From Branchiostoma floridae (Eukaryota; Chordata; Leptocardii; Amphioxiformes; Branchiostomatidae): DNA of 64,000 bases. The notes under the pieces are model-generated. The model saw only the letters and a program-made list of their open reading frames with translations. It was not told the DNA's origin and did not search any database. The stretch is from contig NC_049986.1 of assembly GCF_000003815.2 (NCBI RefSeq), positions 1-64,000 of the forward strand. The letters are read 5' to 3'. The position numbers and the translations under genes were made by a program. Shown here one piece after another: positions 33,992 to 46,258 of this stretch (the first letter of the stretch is position 1; every line of letters begins with the position of its first letter).

Positions 33992-36900
33992 ATGAGTTCT
34001 TCAAACAGCTACATTAGCTCTTTGGAGCCTAATGACCGAACCAGGTATTTTGAGAAATTAATGGTAAGTGTCGAAGACGCCGGCGATAGTTCAAACCCGG
34101 AAGTGACTGGTTCGGCGGTGACTGGTGACGGTGTACGCCTACCTGACCCATACAGTCTGACAGGTGAGGATCATGTGTACATGTGTTTCTAGATTTTGAT
34201 AAGGTAGATTTTTGTGCCAGATAAAGGTTACAAAAACATGAGTAAGTGTAAATGTGTTTGTTGCTAATCTCTAGAAATTCTGGCTACGTAACGTTATGTT
34301 TATTATCATTTGTATGTTATACAGGTTGGAAGGATGATTTGAGCCTCTGGCCAGATACGGACTATGGGTGCATCTACACCTACCTAATCGAGGCTCCAGG
34401 TCCGTTTAACGGAGAAGCCATGAAAGCCTATAAATCCCTGGAGGCGTACAATCTCTTTATAAGTGGCCATGTGAGGGAGTGCAGGTACCACCCTATTGGA
34501 AAAAATGTGAAGGTCTGCTTCCTTAAGGCCAAGGTTGTGCCAGGTGGGTGTTGGAGTGCATTGGAACAATATTTCTACTTACATGTACCTGTAGTGAGAA
34601 CTCTTGAAGATGAAGAATGAGATGCGTGATTAGTATTTAACTGTCAGATACGTTTTTATATTTACTGTATTATCTTTTTTTTCTGTTACATTTGTGTTTC
34701 AGGACAGAGAGTAACAGAGACTCCTCACAACCCATGGGTGTGTTTGACCAAAAAAGAGGGTTATGTCATGGCAGCTCACTGCACTTGTATGGCAGGGTAG
34801 GTAATATAACTGCATTGACCATCATATCCAAAAAGTCACATTTTTATCTAACAGTGTTCTCGTCAGATGAGGTCCATGGCAAGAAACAGTTTTAGAAATA
34901 ATGAAAGTCAAACTAGTACTCACCTGTAAATGTTCCTCCGTATATTTCCAGGGAGGAGCGACCATGCAGTTTGTATGTGGCAAGATAACTGTCTTAATTT
35001 TTTTCCTTGGTTCATGTTCTTGTGCTTGATGTTTTCCAGTTGTATTTGTACCTGTTGCAAATGCATTTCTTCTTGTTGATGTTCTTGTTGCAGGTTTTAC
35101 TTGTTGATGTGTTTCGTTTTCTAGGTAATTTGGAGTTATCAACAGTTCCTGAGAGTGAGTATACTAACACATATCATCATGTAGATGTAGATAATGCTAA
35201 AAGAAATGTGTATATAGTAGAAATATTCAAATATCACAGAGACTTCCATAATGAGAAGATAAGGCAAATCTTTCATTGTACTGTGAAGCTGGCCAACTTA
35301 TCCGTTCCTTTTACCATTAACTCTAAAATTGCTCCTGACTATAGTACCTATAATGTATACTCATTTTTTGTTATATTTCAATGTAGATTGGGAGAGGTCT
35401 GCAGCCATGTGGCTGCACTGCTGTTCGCAGTGGAGGCCTCCAGGTCTCTTCAGGAAAAACGGACGTCATGCACCAGCAGAAAGGCCGTGTGGAACAAATA
35501 TTACAAAGATAAGGTCTGTTCATATTTGGGCATTATAATTGAGTAGAATTTTTTCAATGTCTACAATTTTTTTGCCTAAGTAGACTGTTATAACTTACAT
35601 TAATGAATGGATTTCTTTGCTTCTACAAAATCATGTGGCATTTACATGTATCCAATTCACAATATATAGCACTACACTATAGATTTACAGCAATATAGTA
35701 GATGTTCCTAGCCTGGAGTCCAGCCTTGTTGTGCTTTAGTCCACTCCCAACGGTGGCTACCCCGTCAATGCCATGGGGTAGCGACCTTTGGGAGCGAACT
35801 AAAGCACAACAAGGTTGGACTGCAGGCTAAGATGTTCCTCTTTGTAAAGTGTAATATCTGACATGGCCACTGTATAATGCTTTTTCTCACATATATTATT
35901 GATAATTCATTTTGTGGATTATTTCTTTCAGGTTGATCCACAAAGGGCTGAGGACATGGACTTTTCGCACCCTAAACATGGAGTCCAGATCAAGAAGGCG
36001 CGCCGGAAGCCGCAGTGTGATGTGCCACCACTCAGTGAAGAAGAGGCCGCTTCTGCTTTCTCACAACTGAGGAAGCTGTGTCCCACTGCCAGTGCTGTCA
36101 TTAAAGAGGAGGAGGACACAGACACAGCATCAGAAGATGAGTCAGATGTCAACACAGAGACGCTTCCCCCTGTGGTATACAGGTCTTGTCATCCAGCCAA
36201 AGTCCCTGTTGCTAGTGTTAGTGTAGACAGCATCCTTGAGGATGTTCGGTGCAACCCCGAGCAAATCACAAACCTCAACAAAGCTACAGTGGGGCAGTCC
36301 AAGTCTGCTTTATGGCGTCAGCAACGCAAGGGTCGTGTGACTTCTACATCCATGCATGATGTCCTTCATGCATCAAACCCCACCACTGCAGTACGGAAGG
36401 TCATGCAATATGACTGCAAGGATTTGAGCCAAGTGAGTTAACTGAAAACTAGTACAGTGTACACTTGCAGGAAGCCATTTTTCGTAGGTAATTAAGGCAC
36501 ACAAAGAGACAACATTACCCTGTATATTGGAACATGTACCATAATAATCCCAGAGCAAGTGTAGCTCTGATCTTTATTTGGATTTAAACAATACCAGGAG
36601 TCTAAATATTTCTGCAAAGTGTGACAGTCTAAATGTTCAGTCAATGCGAGATAGTGTCATATTAGAGATGTAATTCATTTGTGCTTTCTATGTCAGAAAT
36701 TCTAAATAGGGAATTTCACTTTCAGGTTCCAGCTATACAATGGGGGATGAAACAGGAGGAGAAGGCAAGGCAACAGTACCTGGAAGCTACCTTGTGCATC
36801 TGCAAGGATGTGAAATTGGAGGAAGTGGGGCTCATTCTCTACAAGGATTTTCCCTTCATAGGTATAGCTAATTTTGGCTCTTACTTCAAACTTATGAAGT

Positions 36901-37684
36901 ATAGTACATGTAATTGAGTACCAACTACACAATGTCTAATTGACTTATGATTTTGTTGATGTAACAATGAAATACATGTACTTGTTTTAACAATTGCACT
37001 GTATTCGTACCAAGTGAATATGTGCCATTTGCAGCATTTGGCAAGTATCAAAAGTAAGTACATTATGTTCATGTTTGAAATATCAGAAACTTTGCCACTA
37101 ATTTGAACATTACTGTTGTATATATAGGTGCATCTCCTGATGGGATGAGACAGTGTTCATGCCATGGAAGAACTGTGATTGAGATCAAGTGCCCATACAA
37201 GTACAGGGACATCTATCCTGCTGCAGATCTGTGTCTATCAGATGCCAACTACTGTTTAGATAAGGATTGTAAGCTAAAGACAGGGCACAGATATTACACC
37301 CAAGTCCAGACACATATGCTGGTTACCGGTGTCTCAACATGTGATTTTGTAGTGTGGACTAATGCAGGCATGGTTGTAGTAAATGTTCCAAGGGACCAGT
37401 CACTGTTAAATGTAATGTTGTCTACATGTGTCCAGTTTGTAAAGTCCAGTCTTATCCCTGAGATACTGACCCACAAGTTACAGTGTGGAGACTCTGGAGT
37501 AGATGTGACTTTCCAGGAAGATGATGACCCAAACAAACGTTACTGTTCTTGTCAGAAACCAGCATATGGTAGGATGGTAAAGTGTGATAACAATGAATGT
37601 GAGTCAGAATGGTTCCATTACAAATGTGTTGGCATCAAGAGAAAACCAAGGGGCCATTGGTTCTGTCCCAGTTGTCAATGCTAA
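33992..37684 (+). CDS. Transposon-encoded SWIM-YqaJ nuclease-PHD finger protein
   Basis: Seven exons join in frame: 33992-34163, 34325-34543, 34703-34796, 35387-35513, 35932-36432, 36726-36861, 37128-37684, giving 601 residues. A SWIM zinc finger is formed across an intron (HCTCMAG joined to LGEVCSHVAALLF, the CxC...CxH pattern). An acidic Ser-rich linker follows. The YqaJ/lambda-exonuclease-like nuclease runs from about residue 330 to 520, with GASPDG and VIEIKCPYK supplying the metal-binding Asp and Glu-x-Lys. A C4HC3 PHD finger closes the protein (YCSCQKP, CDNNECESEWFHYKCVG, WFCPSC). In the cell it would act on DNA in the nucleus, the PHD finger perhaps reading histone tails. Its exact role in transposition is unknown. 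It converges with the transposase gene 245 bp away. Confidence 0.9.
35709..35829. mobile_element. MITE hairpin with 9-bp target duplication inside the nuclease gene intron
   Basis: TAGCCTGGAGTCCAGCCTTG at the left is mirrored by CAAGGTTGGACTGCAGGCTA at the right, nearly making one hairpin with TTGTGCTTTAGT in both arms. AGATGTTCC stands at 35700-35708 and 35830-35838. The TAGCCT end and 9-bp duplication link it to the elements at 10 and 12699. Confidence 0.9.
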
Positions 37685-37928
37685 ATCCTACTGGACAGTT
37701 TGAAATACTAAAAATACTAGTATAACAATAGAAGGCATTTTACAGTTTTATGTCATGTTTTAGAAAACTAATGTAAAACAAGTAAGAATTGTACTTTGTG
37801 GTATACTTATTATATTGTAGTGGGCTTCCCAAAAATTTGTTTTGTGTCCCTTTAACATTTTACCTTCAATCTCAGTATTTTGATATACAGAAAAGGCCAG
37901 CTCGTGCAGACAACATTGCCATTAAAAA

Positions 37929-40869
37929 TTACTTGATTAGCTTTGGAAGTAAGTTTGTAAGAGCCGCACAGATAACAACACTGTCACTGAGTAGAGGGGC
38001 AAATGTTAATGGACAGATTTGGCTGAGAATTTGGAAGTTCTTGATTCTTTCAATTGCACGTTCTACATGAATTCTTAGAGTTGATATCTGTCTGGCATCT
38101 TGGACGATACGCCCCGGGAGTTGTTTCCTTCCTGTGGTAAATGGTGGCATAACTAGTGTTGCTCCTTTCAGGGCAAGTTCCTCAGAAATGGTGAATCCCC
38201 GATCTGCCATAATCATATCACCATATTCCACTTTGTTATAGAAACGACTTTTTAGCGTAATGTCTTTATCAGAAATTCTTCCACCCCAGGAACTGGACAG
38301 AAATGACACTGCTCCATAAGGTGTAATACCTACCAGAAATTTGAACGTATGATGGTGTTTGTAGTTACTCCAGGTCTTTGCTCGGGTCTTTAAATTGTAT
38401 GGCCTCTCAGTGAAAATCTCTGAGCAATCAATGATGACTCTACAGTTTGAGTATTTTTTTTTCCGAAATTTTTTGGGAAGATTGCGCTTTACGGTTTCCT
38501 TGGACGGCCAATGAATCAGGAACTTTAGTCGGACAGCTAAGATTGGAATACAACGGTTTATGACTTTTGAAACTGTGGAGGCAGAAACACTAAATCTCAA
38601 AGCTAGATCAGCATTTTTGAGGCCTAGTCTCAACTTCATGAGAGTCATGAGTATTTGATCCTGCTGACACATGGACTTTAGAGGAGCAATGAAATCACTA
38701 ACAAGTCTAAACACAAACATAAACAGTGCAACAGTAGGTATTCCAGTGAAGAGCTTGCATTTTGCATCTGTGAGATTGGAGGCTGATGTTGATGATTTCT
38801 TGATTTGTTCTTGAAGGTGATCACGTTCTTCCCTAAGGTTGTCAGCTTCACTTTGAAGGGACTCGCAAAACTGTTCCAACTTACATTTCTCCTCTTGTAC
38901 TTTTGTGAGCTGTTCTCTCAGAGTCTCTACACTTTCAGGAAGGGGGTCTCTCAGAGTCTCTACACTTTCAGGAGGAGGGTCAGCGATCATTTCTTCATCT
39001 GAAATAAAGCAAATCCGAAGTTCAATGGAAGTGCTATGTCATTATGAGTGTCATATATCTGAACTGAACTGAATGTTCTAAACTCTGATTCATATGTATG
39101 TATTGTTGTTTCAATATTTTACTCATGCAGGTTGCATGCTTCTCTACTTGATTCACATCTATATCCCCACTCCGAAAACCAAGCGGATAAACTTTGTAGC
39201 AAGTAGTCTTGTGTGTATGGTATGTGATTCATGTTGAATAAGTGACAAGTGATAGATTTACTTGTTGAGCAAGAATGATAGATTAAACTGTTGATCAAGA
39301 ATTTATATGTTTAGGATTACTGATTGTATCCATTAGACACTTTTCTTATTCCCTCTGTAATGCCCTTACCATTTAGTGATGTAGGTGGGGCTTCATTCTC
39401 TGATGACACCCGCAGCCTTTTTGCTGCACGCATATACCTGCAAACAATGAAGCATGTTGTAAGTTGTAAATCAAAGTTGCATGCTTTGTTTCCTACATAC
39501 ATTCTGTTAGCATAGCATTTAGTGATTACTGCTGTGAATGTTATGAAATATAAAACATTTGACTAGGTGTAAACTCTAACATGAGTAACTTACAGGATCT
39601 TTGTGAGATTTAACTGAATCCTTGGTAAAACTTTCATGGTCATCTTCTCAGGCAAGGAGGTAGAGTATAGCAATGTTTCACACAGGCATGAACAGCCTGC
39701 CTGCATGAACAGCATGAGCAGTAAATCAAATTTCAATAAAGAAACATTGAAAACCCCAATGTTACCTACCGATCTTTCTTGGCAACTGGGTTTCTTGAAC
39801 GATTGCAACTTGCTGAGGTTGGGAGGTTAAACAAGCTTGGGACGTAATCTGGATCTGCAGGGTCTTTAGAAGGGTTCCCTGCAATGCAAGAAGCAAAGAA
39901 CTTGTCAGTATTATAAACATGATTTTAAAATGAGGTGGCAATTGGTCTTGTGGTTAGGGTGTAGGACTCATAATCCAAAGATAAGTATGAGTTGGAATCC
40001 CTGATAGGTCACTTTGTTGTTGTGCCCTTGGGAAAGGTACTTAAACCATACTTTACACCTATTTCCTCACTTCACTAAGGTGAAAAATGAGTACCTGGCT
40101 TCGGCTACACACCTCGGCATGTTAAACTGAAAGAACCCACCACACTTATCGAAAAGAGCAGGGGATCATCCCGGTGTGAGTGGATCAAACTCCACAGTCT
40201 GGTTCTTTCTTTCCCCTGCACTATCCCACAATGGTCCGGACCAAGGTGGAGGTCTACCCGCTGGGGGCCGCCCCACACAATATGCTCCAGTAGGGGCCAT
40301 CTGGGGGTATTCCCATGTAGATGTAGATGATTTTAAAGACATTTTAAAACATTTGTAGATGTCTTCGTCAATCAGTTAAGTGATGTACGTTATACTTCTG
40401 GTATACTATATATGTATACGTCCATCCCAGATACTTTACCACTATTTATAAGTCAGACCCCCCCCTCCCACGTGGACGCGCTGTAAAACTTTGATACATG
40501 TAACATTAATATTCACTATCCTTGATATGGCATGAATCAGCGACAAAACTTACTTAAGCTTTCCGCAGATGTGTAACGAAAAGTACACTATTACATCACG
40601 AAAAATGTATTTATGCAAGGGGGACAACAACAAAATATAAAACATATAGATCACAAACCTGAGATGAAATGGTCGCTGCACACTCTCTCGTGGCCTCGTG
40701 GTGTCCACGCCGCGGTCGGGTTTTTCTTTCCCTGCTCAAAATCTGACCTTTTTAAGGCTCTAAGCCATGCAGCCCTTCGTCCTGGTTCCGCAGGGATTCT
40801 AAAAAACTTCTTTCTACTGCCTTTATCCTTCCGGTTAGTACAATTCAGCGCACAACAACTGGTCGGCAT
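37929..40869 (-). CDS. Transposon-encoded THAP-DDE transposase
   Basis: Four exons: 40869-40659, 39878-39770, 39437-39370, 38998-37929, in phase, 485 residues. The start (MPTSCCALNC) opens a THAP zinc finger (C2CH: CCALNC, W, ERVCSDHF), a sequence-specific DNA binder. A coiled coil follows near residues 135-190, containing a direct repeat of PESVETLR. Then comes a helix-turn-helix segment (ADLALRFSVSASTVSKVINR) and a DDE_Tnp_4 catalytic core: Asp in VIIDCSEIF, Asp in MIMADRGFTI, Glu in HVERAIERIKNF. It would bind the element's ends and catalyse cut-and-paste in the nucleus. All three catalytic residues are present and there is no stop, so the enzyme may be functional. Confidence 0.92.
39935..40375 (+). 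mobile_element. tRNA-derived SINE in the transposase intron
   Basis: The head GTGGTTAGGGTGTAGGACTC (A box) and GAGTTGGAATCCCTG (B box) is followed by a long body including GGGAAAGGTACTTAAACC, GGCTTCGGCTACACACC and a run ending near ATGTAGATGTAGATG. It inserted after the DNA transposon, between its first two transposase exons. Confidence 0.75.
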
Positions 40870-40992
40870 GTTTGCGTTTCCCGCGCGCAACTGGTGGGCG
40901 AGGAGGGTTCAGCCCGCCTCCTCGCCCACCAGCAGCTTTTTGCCTACCATGACGTCACGTGACGTAACCGTGACGTCAGCGCGATCGCTCGT

Positions 40993-41420
40993 ATGACGCA
41001 ACCAGTTGTAAGAGCCTTTGTGTTGATCAACAAATAAGGACATTCGCGGGAAATCTGGCTGTTCCGGGGAGGGATCCCACCCCGCTGGTCACATGCGGCA
41101 AGGCCTACTCGCTACCCTGTTTACATTTTTGCACGAACGCAAGGCCGGCACACGCAAAATTTAGAACAGGAAATTTGGGGACGCGACCCGCTCTTGCTCT
41201 AGAAATGTGTCAGAAAGAATTGATTCTATTTTCCGCGGTGAAAAAGAAATGACGCAACTAGTTGTAAGCGCCTTTGTGTTGATCAACCCCGCTCCCCAAA
41301 TAAGGACTTTCGCGGGAAATCTTATACATTTTGGCTGTTCCGGAGAGGGATCCCACCCCGCTGGTCACTCGTGGCGGCAAGTCCTCTGTTTACAATCATT
41401 TCGCGCGAACGCAAGGGCGA
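40993..41420 (+). repeat. Local tandem duplication, ~256-bp period
   Basis: ATGACGCAACCAGTTGTAAG at 40993 recurs as ATGACGCAACTAGTTGTAAG at 41249. The copies stay alike through GTGTTGATCAAC, TTCGCGGGAAATC, GGGATCCCACCCCGCTGGTCAC and CGAACGCAAGG. The first copy starts 40 bases outside the transposon's right end. Confidence 0.8.
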
Positions 41421-44320
41421 TCCTGGGTGGGAGGGGCTGCGAGACAACGGCACGGCGGGTGCTCTGAAACACCTCCCTTCGAGCTGATAACTTCTTGAAA
41501 CAGCGGAGGCGCGTGCTTGGCGCGTGCTTTTGTGTTTTTACTACGATATTTTGTTATTTTTTCCCCATGTTTTGCCGCTACGCTGGATGAAAAAGCAGCG
41601 TAGCGGGCTTTTTACAGCATCATTTTTCCAGCCGACAGCGTATCGGCCCACTATGCTGAAAAGGCCTGGCGAGAATTCTATGTTGTGTTTGAGTTACGTA
41701 GAATCGAGTACACACACGGTGTGTAGTGCGCCAGCACTCGTCTTTTGATTCCACTGGTGTTTTCACGATTCTGTAAAAGCCGAGGTTGAGTTGCGTGCTC
41801 CGCGCGATAATATTGGTGAACAAACGCACTCAGAGAGAATAACTACTAACGTTAGCACTAGTGCAATTTTCTCAGACAGGCCAATAACTGTGGTAACGCT
41901 ACGTGTATGTGGTAACGTGGGGATTTCTTTGGATGTTTCCTAACATTATAAGTAACTGACATATAATCATAAAAATGTAGCGAGACCTGTTCGTTTTTAT
42001 CCACAGTACTGAATAGGAACGTTTACTCAAGTTCATGCATAGAGCTGTCGTCCAAATGAAACACGGAATGGTGTCACGGTTCTAGTTAACCGATTTTTGA
42101 GTAAAAAAAAAAATTGAGCAAAAAGAAACACATGACTACGTTAGACGCAAGGTCACTGCGTGTCGCCGGCGGTTACATAAAAAAAACTCAAAGTTTTACG
42201 CCTGAGACATAAAGGTATGTGAAATAAAAACGATGGACTTGATGGGTTTATTTCGCTATTAAACTGACCTTGAACAAACATGATTAACTGCAGCGTGGAA
42301 CGCCCGCCCCATCTTAGGTCACGGTCATTCCTTTCACCTTGTTGTTCATCATGTAAGTTACCACAGCGCTGCGTTGGTCCCCAGCAAGCAAGTGGAGCAC
42401 GGAAACGAAGTCAGCTGGGTACATTACAATTAAGCTACGTGCAGCTTTATACACGGTGGGAGTGGCCGGCACAGCACAAAACCCCAGGCACAAAGTCAAC
42501 GCGAAAGTTTAGTGTAGCAGAAACCTAACCCCTTAAAGTTTGCATGATTGACAGGCGGACGAGTTCGAAGTGTGCCGGGCGGCACGTATTGATAATGAGG
42601 GCATAAACAAACTACGTACATCAAACGTAAATCAAAATTGTTTGCTAAAAATTAAAAGAAATTTATGAAATGTGAATTGCGGACTCTGAAAAAAATGATC
42701 GAGCCGTTCAAATATGAATGAATTTACACAGATTGACAGGAATCATATAGCGGAGGAAGCATATAGCGGAGAAGAGCTGCGTACTGTGAAGATTACATGG
42801 AGTGTGCAGGGGTAGCCATATCAATTTCAGCTCTGAGAGTATCCGTCAACTGCGTGACGTGAACGAATATAATAGACTTGTGGCAATTTTAGCGATTACG
42901 CTAACCAGCTGTTTCTATGAATTTGTGCGATTTACAGTAGTTGGTAACCACTAGACGGCGATCGCGCCGCGCTCTTACTGCGACATAAATAGGATTGTGT
43001 AGCCTTCGATTTCACACTGGGTATATTATAGAAAACGTAAAAGTGTGACAGAGCATGCTGAGGAGAACCCTTCGCGCTGCGTAGTACAAGCGGCAAACTC
43101 TGTGAGACGTTTTTGTGAATGTACCTTCCGATTTTTGTGCTACGCTAGACAGTGTGCCGTAACTTGGTAGGCTTGTTTTAATTTTGCTCTCTTCAAAGTT
43201 AGTCTAATTCAAGAAGACAGAAACGAGAATTCAATTCTATAATATTTTGGCTTCCTTTTGACAATAAAATTGTGACTGTGTGTGCTTCTTGTCTCACATG
43301 AGGCTGAAAAAAATTCCTAGGCCCTGACCCTCCCGCAGACGGCCGTCTTCCCCACGCTAAATGTCGTCGAGTAAACCCTGTTGACGACCGTCAGAAATGG
43401 AGAACCTTTGTGGACAGACAGACTGCCCTGTGGCTTGTAGCTATGGGACTGAGATGAGATGATGATGAGAAACCCTGTGTGGAACAATATTAGACGTTGT
43501 GTTCATTATTCAAGATGCATAACGTTACAGATAAAAAATTATCAACATTTATTTGTACCTTCTTGTCTTATCCTGTGTCAACATCTGCAACTATTTCAGT
43601 TTACCCTTCCTGGTAGAAATGCTAGGCTAGACCATGTGAAGGTAACATTCTGTATTTGCTTGCAAATGTTACCTGTCTAGTATTCGTGCGTTTTTGCATA
43701 GTGATTCGTGCGAATTTCATACTATTCGTGCGTTTTCGCATAGTGATTCGTGTGTATCACATAATATTCGTACGAATTTCATAGGGTCCGTGCAAATGCT
43801 TAGGCACCCCTGATGTATGTCATGTCGATAACTGTAGGTTTGGTCCGGCTGACTTCTGGCGTGTTGTCTGTCTATTCTGACTATCTGTCCATTTTCTAGT
43901 GTCATGTGGAGTTTTGTAGAAAAAAAGTTGTAAATTGTATCCAATTTGCCTCATCACGATGTTTAGGGTAAACCTTTTAAAATCACTGACCGATAGAATT
44001 CCAGAAGGAAATATCCGTCATCTCAAAGCAGATTTATCTCAAAGTGTATCAGATAACGGTATACATACATACACACATATCCTTACTGTTAAGATAGCCT
44101 TTTCTCTACATGTCGCTTGTCACGCCTGCATAATTGCAAATTATATTATGAAGTATTGCGGCAAATATTCTGTTGATATTGGAATTGAAAGTAAATTACA
44201 TTTTCCTTATTGCCATTTCCAAAAGCACGGCTGAGCTGGATATCAGTCTTCGGGATTCACCCCGAGAGGAGTCTGCAGACTCGGCCTTTTCTCTACTTAA
44301 GTGGAGGCCTACTGTGATAT
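41421..44320 (+). other. Gene-poor intergenic stretch
   Basis: No gene is supported. Short tandem phrases of ATTCGTGCG and TTTTGCATAGTG occur at 43681-43790. The minus-strand frame at 42314-42499 ends at a possible donor but has no recognisable domain. Confidence 0.4.
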
Positions 44321-44324
44321 GAAC

Positions 44325-45690
44325 GGTGTACCGAAAGTACGAAAAGAAACGAAAAGGAACGAAATTGAAAGGGCGAAAATGAACGAAAAGGAAATTCCCG
44401 AAAGTGTGAAAAGGAAAGAATAGGAATTACGAATTATGAAACAAAGTAAAATGAAATCGATGTGAATATGAGGAAAGGTACTGTGAGCGGCAACTGCATA
44501 TGAAGCGTGGTTTTATTTTTGTATTTTGCGGCTTGTTTCATGAAAAAGAGCAATAATATTTGAATAAAAAAATGGACGTTGTAAATCATACAATGTGAAG
44601 ATGATTATGTCAAGAAGAATTGTGCGTATTTCATGGTGAATGCCATGCTATGTTGATATACATATGGCATCAATCCGTATTGGCGATAATGTAAAAATTA
44701 GCAAGTTCAGGGTGTCATAATCTCATCCGTGAACATTCCAGGTCATAAGAACTCACCCCACACAGCAGCCCGCTATCTCAAGTGTCCGAAAGTCTAATTT
44801 TTTAAACTTTCTGACCAGCGCAATATATTCCACCGGTCAAATCTGCCGCCATCTTGCTTTTTCATAACGTCATTTTTGGGACTGAGCACTTGAAATTAGG
44901 GGTCAGCACAGGTCGAAAAGATGGACCAAAACCTACTTTTTTTACCAAATCTGAACATCTGCAACCAACACTGTCTCATCAATATGAAATGTTACTTATA
45001 TTTTCCTGCTAAAAGTCGAAAATAGGCTAAAATACTGTATGGACTTGTTTTCGGCCTTCTGCGCCTGCGTTAATTAGGGTCATTGCCCTGATGCACCCAG
45101 CCCACAACTGTGTGGGTCCTGTTGAAGGGAGCTAGTCATGCTCGTGACACAGCAGTTCATTAGAATATCATTACTGACCGGACAAGACGTAAACAATCGC
45201 GGGTCATTTGAATGCGGCGCTCCCATTTTGGAAGAACAGAAGTTTGTGGGCAAATTCTGAAAATGTATATCTTAAATATTTATATAACTAACCACTCGCA
45301 ATTTTTAGTCAATTTCGTGTTTTTATATTTAGCGGATCTCAAGAGAATAATTTAGCCACAGAAACGCAACCGCCAACTGAAATAGCGCCGAACGACTTTT
45401 TGGTATTATGTAATATTGCCACATTTTGGGTAAAATAAAAGACGTTTCACATGTCTTTAAAGCCTACAGTATACTGCTTCCTTATATTCCTAGTTTATTT
45501 CAGGAGTTTATTTCACTGTGCTTCGAAATTCATACTTCGTTCCATTTCGTTCATCTCGTTCCATTTCGCACTATCGGTACTTTCATTTCTGTTTCTTTTC
45601 GTTCCCTTTCGTTTCTTTTCGCACTTTCAGTACTCTCCTTTTCGTTCCCTTTCTTTCCTTTTTGCATTTTCGTTAGACCCTTTCAGGTTA
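44325..45690. repeat. Possible fold-back element with GAAAAGGAACGAAA-rich arms
   Basis: The left arm (about 44325-44420) is built of GTACGAAAAGAAACGAAAAGG-like phrases. The right arm (about 45535-45690) carries their reverse complement (TTTCTTTTCGTTCC, GTTCCCTTTCGTTTC, CGCACTTTCAGTAC). The 1.1 kb between is AT-rich and non-coding. Purine-rich simple sequence could mimic this, so the call is tentative. Confidence 0.45.
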
Positions 45691-45840
45691 CTTACAATTA
45701 GCCCTCGGTCAAGCAAATATCACTATATTAAATTTTGTTACTCTTTGATTAAAAAACATGACATAGTTTGTGCTGCATTAAAAGGCAACGTAGCTTACAT
45801 GTATACATGTGTGTGTGTATCCGAATGAAAGCTCATCTGT

Positions 45841-46258
45841 GTTGGTAAATTCCATATTGAAAAAGTTTAAACTATGTTCCAACACAAAGAAGGGACTCAT
45901 CATGAACAACAGAAGCCCGTGCACCGAATCGTACATCGGGGAAACGGAACGACCTTTAAAAACCCGTTTCTTGGAACACAGACGTCCTAGCTCAACATCC
46001 TCAGAGGTTTCACAGCATATACACATTGAGTCCCCCGGCCACTCTGTGTCTTTGGACCAAGTTCGCATCACAACCAACCGTGATGGTGGCAGGTTTCGCC
46101 TTCCCGCCATTTATGATTCGCTGCTACCTGACGTCATCCGACGACTTCCGGATTAGTGCAGCGAATCAGTACATCTGAAGAAGGTCGGAGTGCTCGACCG
46201 TAAATTCATGGTGAGTCCCTTCTTTGTGTTGGAACAAAGTTTAAACTTTTTCAATATG
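45841..46258 (+). mobile_element. Penelope-like element remnant with GIY-YIG endonuclease
   Basis: The frame at 45899-46156 reads CTESYIGETERPLKTRFLEH, then EVSQHIHIESPGHSVSLDQV, the core of the GIY-YIG endonuclease that ends Penelope-like retroelements. No reverse transcriptase is present, so it is a 5'-truncated copy. It is enclosed by inverted repeats: ATATTGAAAAAGTTTAAACT with CAACACAAAGAAGGGACTCA (45857-45901) and TGAGTCCCTTCTTTGTGTTG with AGTTTAAACTTTTTCAATAT (46211-46257). Behind the stop, CTGAAGAAGGTCGGAGTGCT with CGACCGTAAA (46173-46204) resembles a degenerate hammerhead core. Confidence 0.75.

Larger units (their letters stand above)
33663..40949. mobile_element. Complete autonomous ISL2EU-like DNA transposon, 7287 bp
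   Basis: TGGTAGGCAAAAAGC at 33663-33677 is repeated exactly as its reverse complement at 40935-40949. TGAC stands directly outside both ends (33659-33662 and 40950-40953), the expected target-site duplication. Inside are two convergent spliced genes: SWIM-YqaJ-PHD nuclease (plus) and THAP-DDE transposase (minus). A transposase paired with a YqaJ nuclease is the hallmark of ISL2EU elements in the PIF/Harbinger-like group. Both frames are fully open across all introns, so the copy looks young. A MITE (35709-35829) and a SINE (39935-40375) inserted later in its introns. The 4-bp duplication is longer than the 2 bp I associate with ISL2EU, so the exact family is uncertain. Confidence 0.88.

Noticed and set aside
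33992-40869. Two host genes (YqaJ nuclease and THAP protein) standing independently
   Set aside because: Both lie precisely between the inverted ends and converge as in a two-component transposon.
33663-40949. Calling the DNA transposon Kolobok because of its THAP domain
   Set aside because: Kolobok elements have TTAA duplications. Here TGAC flanks the ends, the transposase core is of the DDE_Tnp_4 type, and the YqaJ partner points to ISL2EU-like elements.
42314-42499. Minus-strand frame with a TATAAA and a possible donor
   Set aside because: No domain, no partner exon and no clear acceptor, so a gene cannot be supported.
45426-45828. Phe/Ser-rich open frames
   Set aside because: They run through the pyrimidine-rich arm of an inverted repeat; composition alone explains them.
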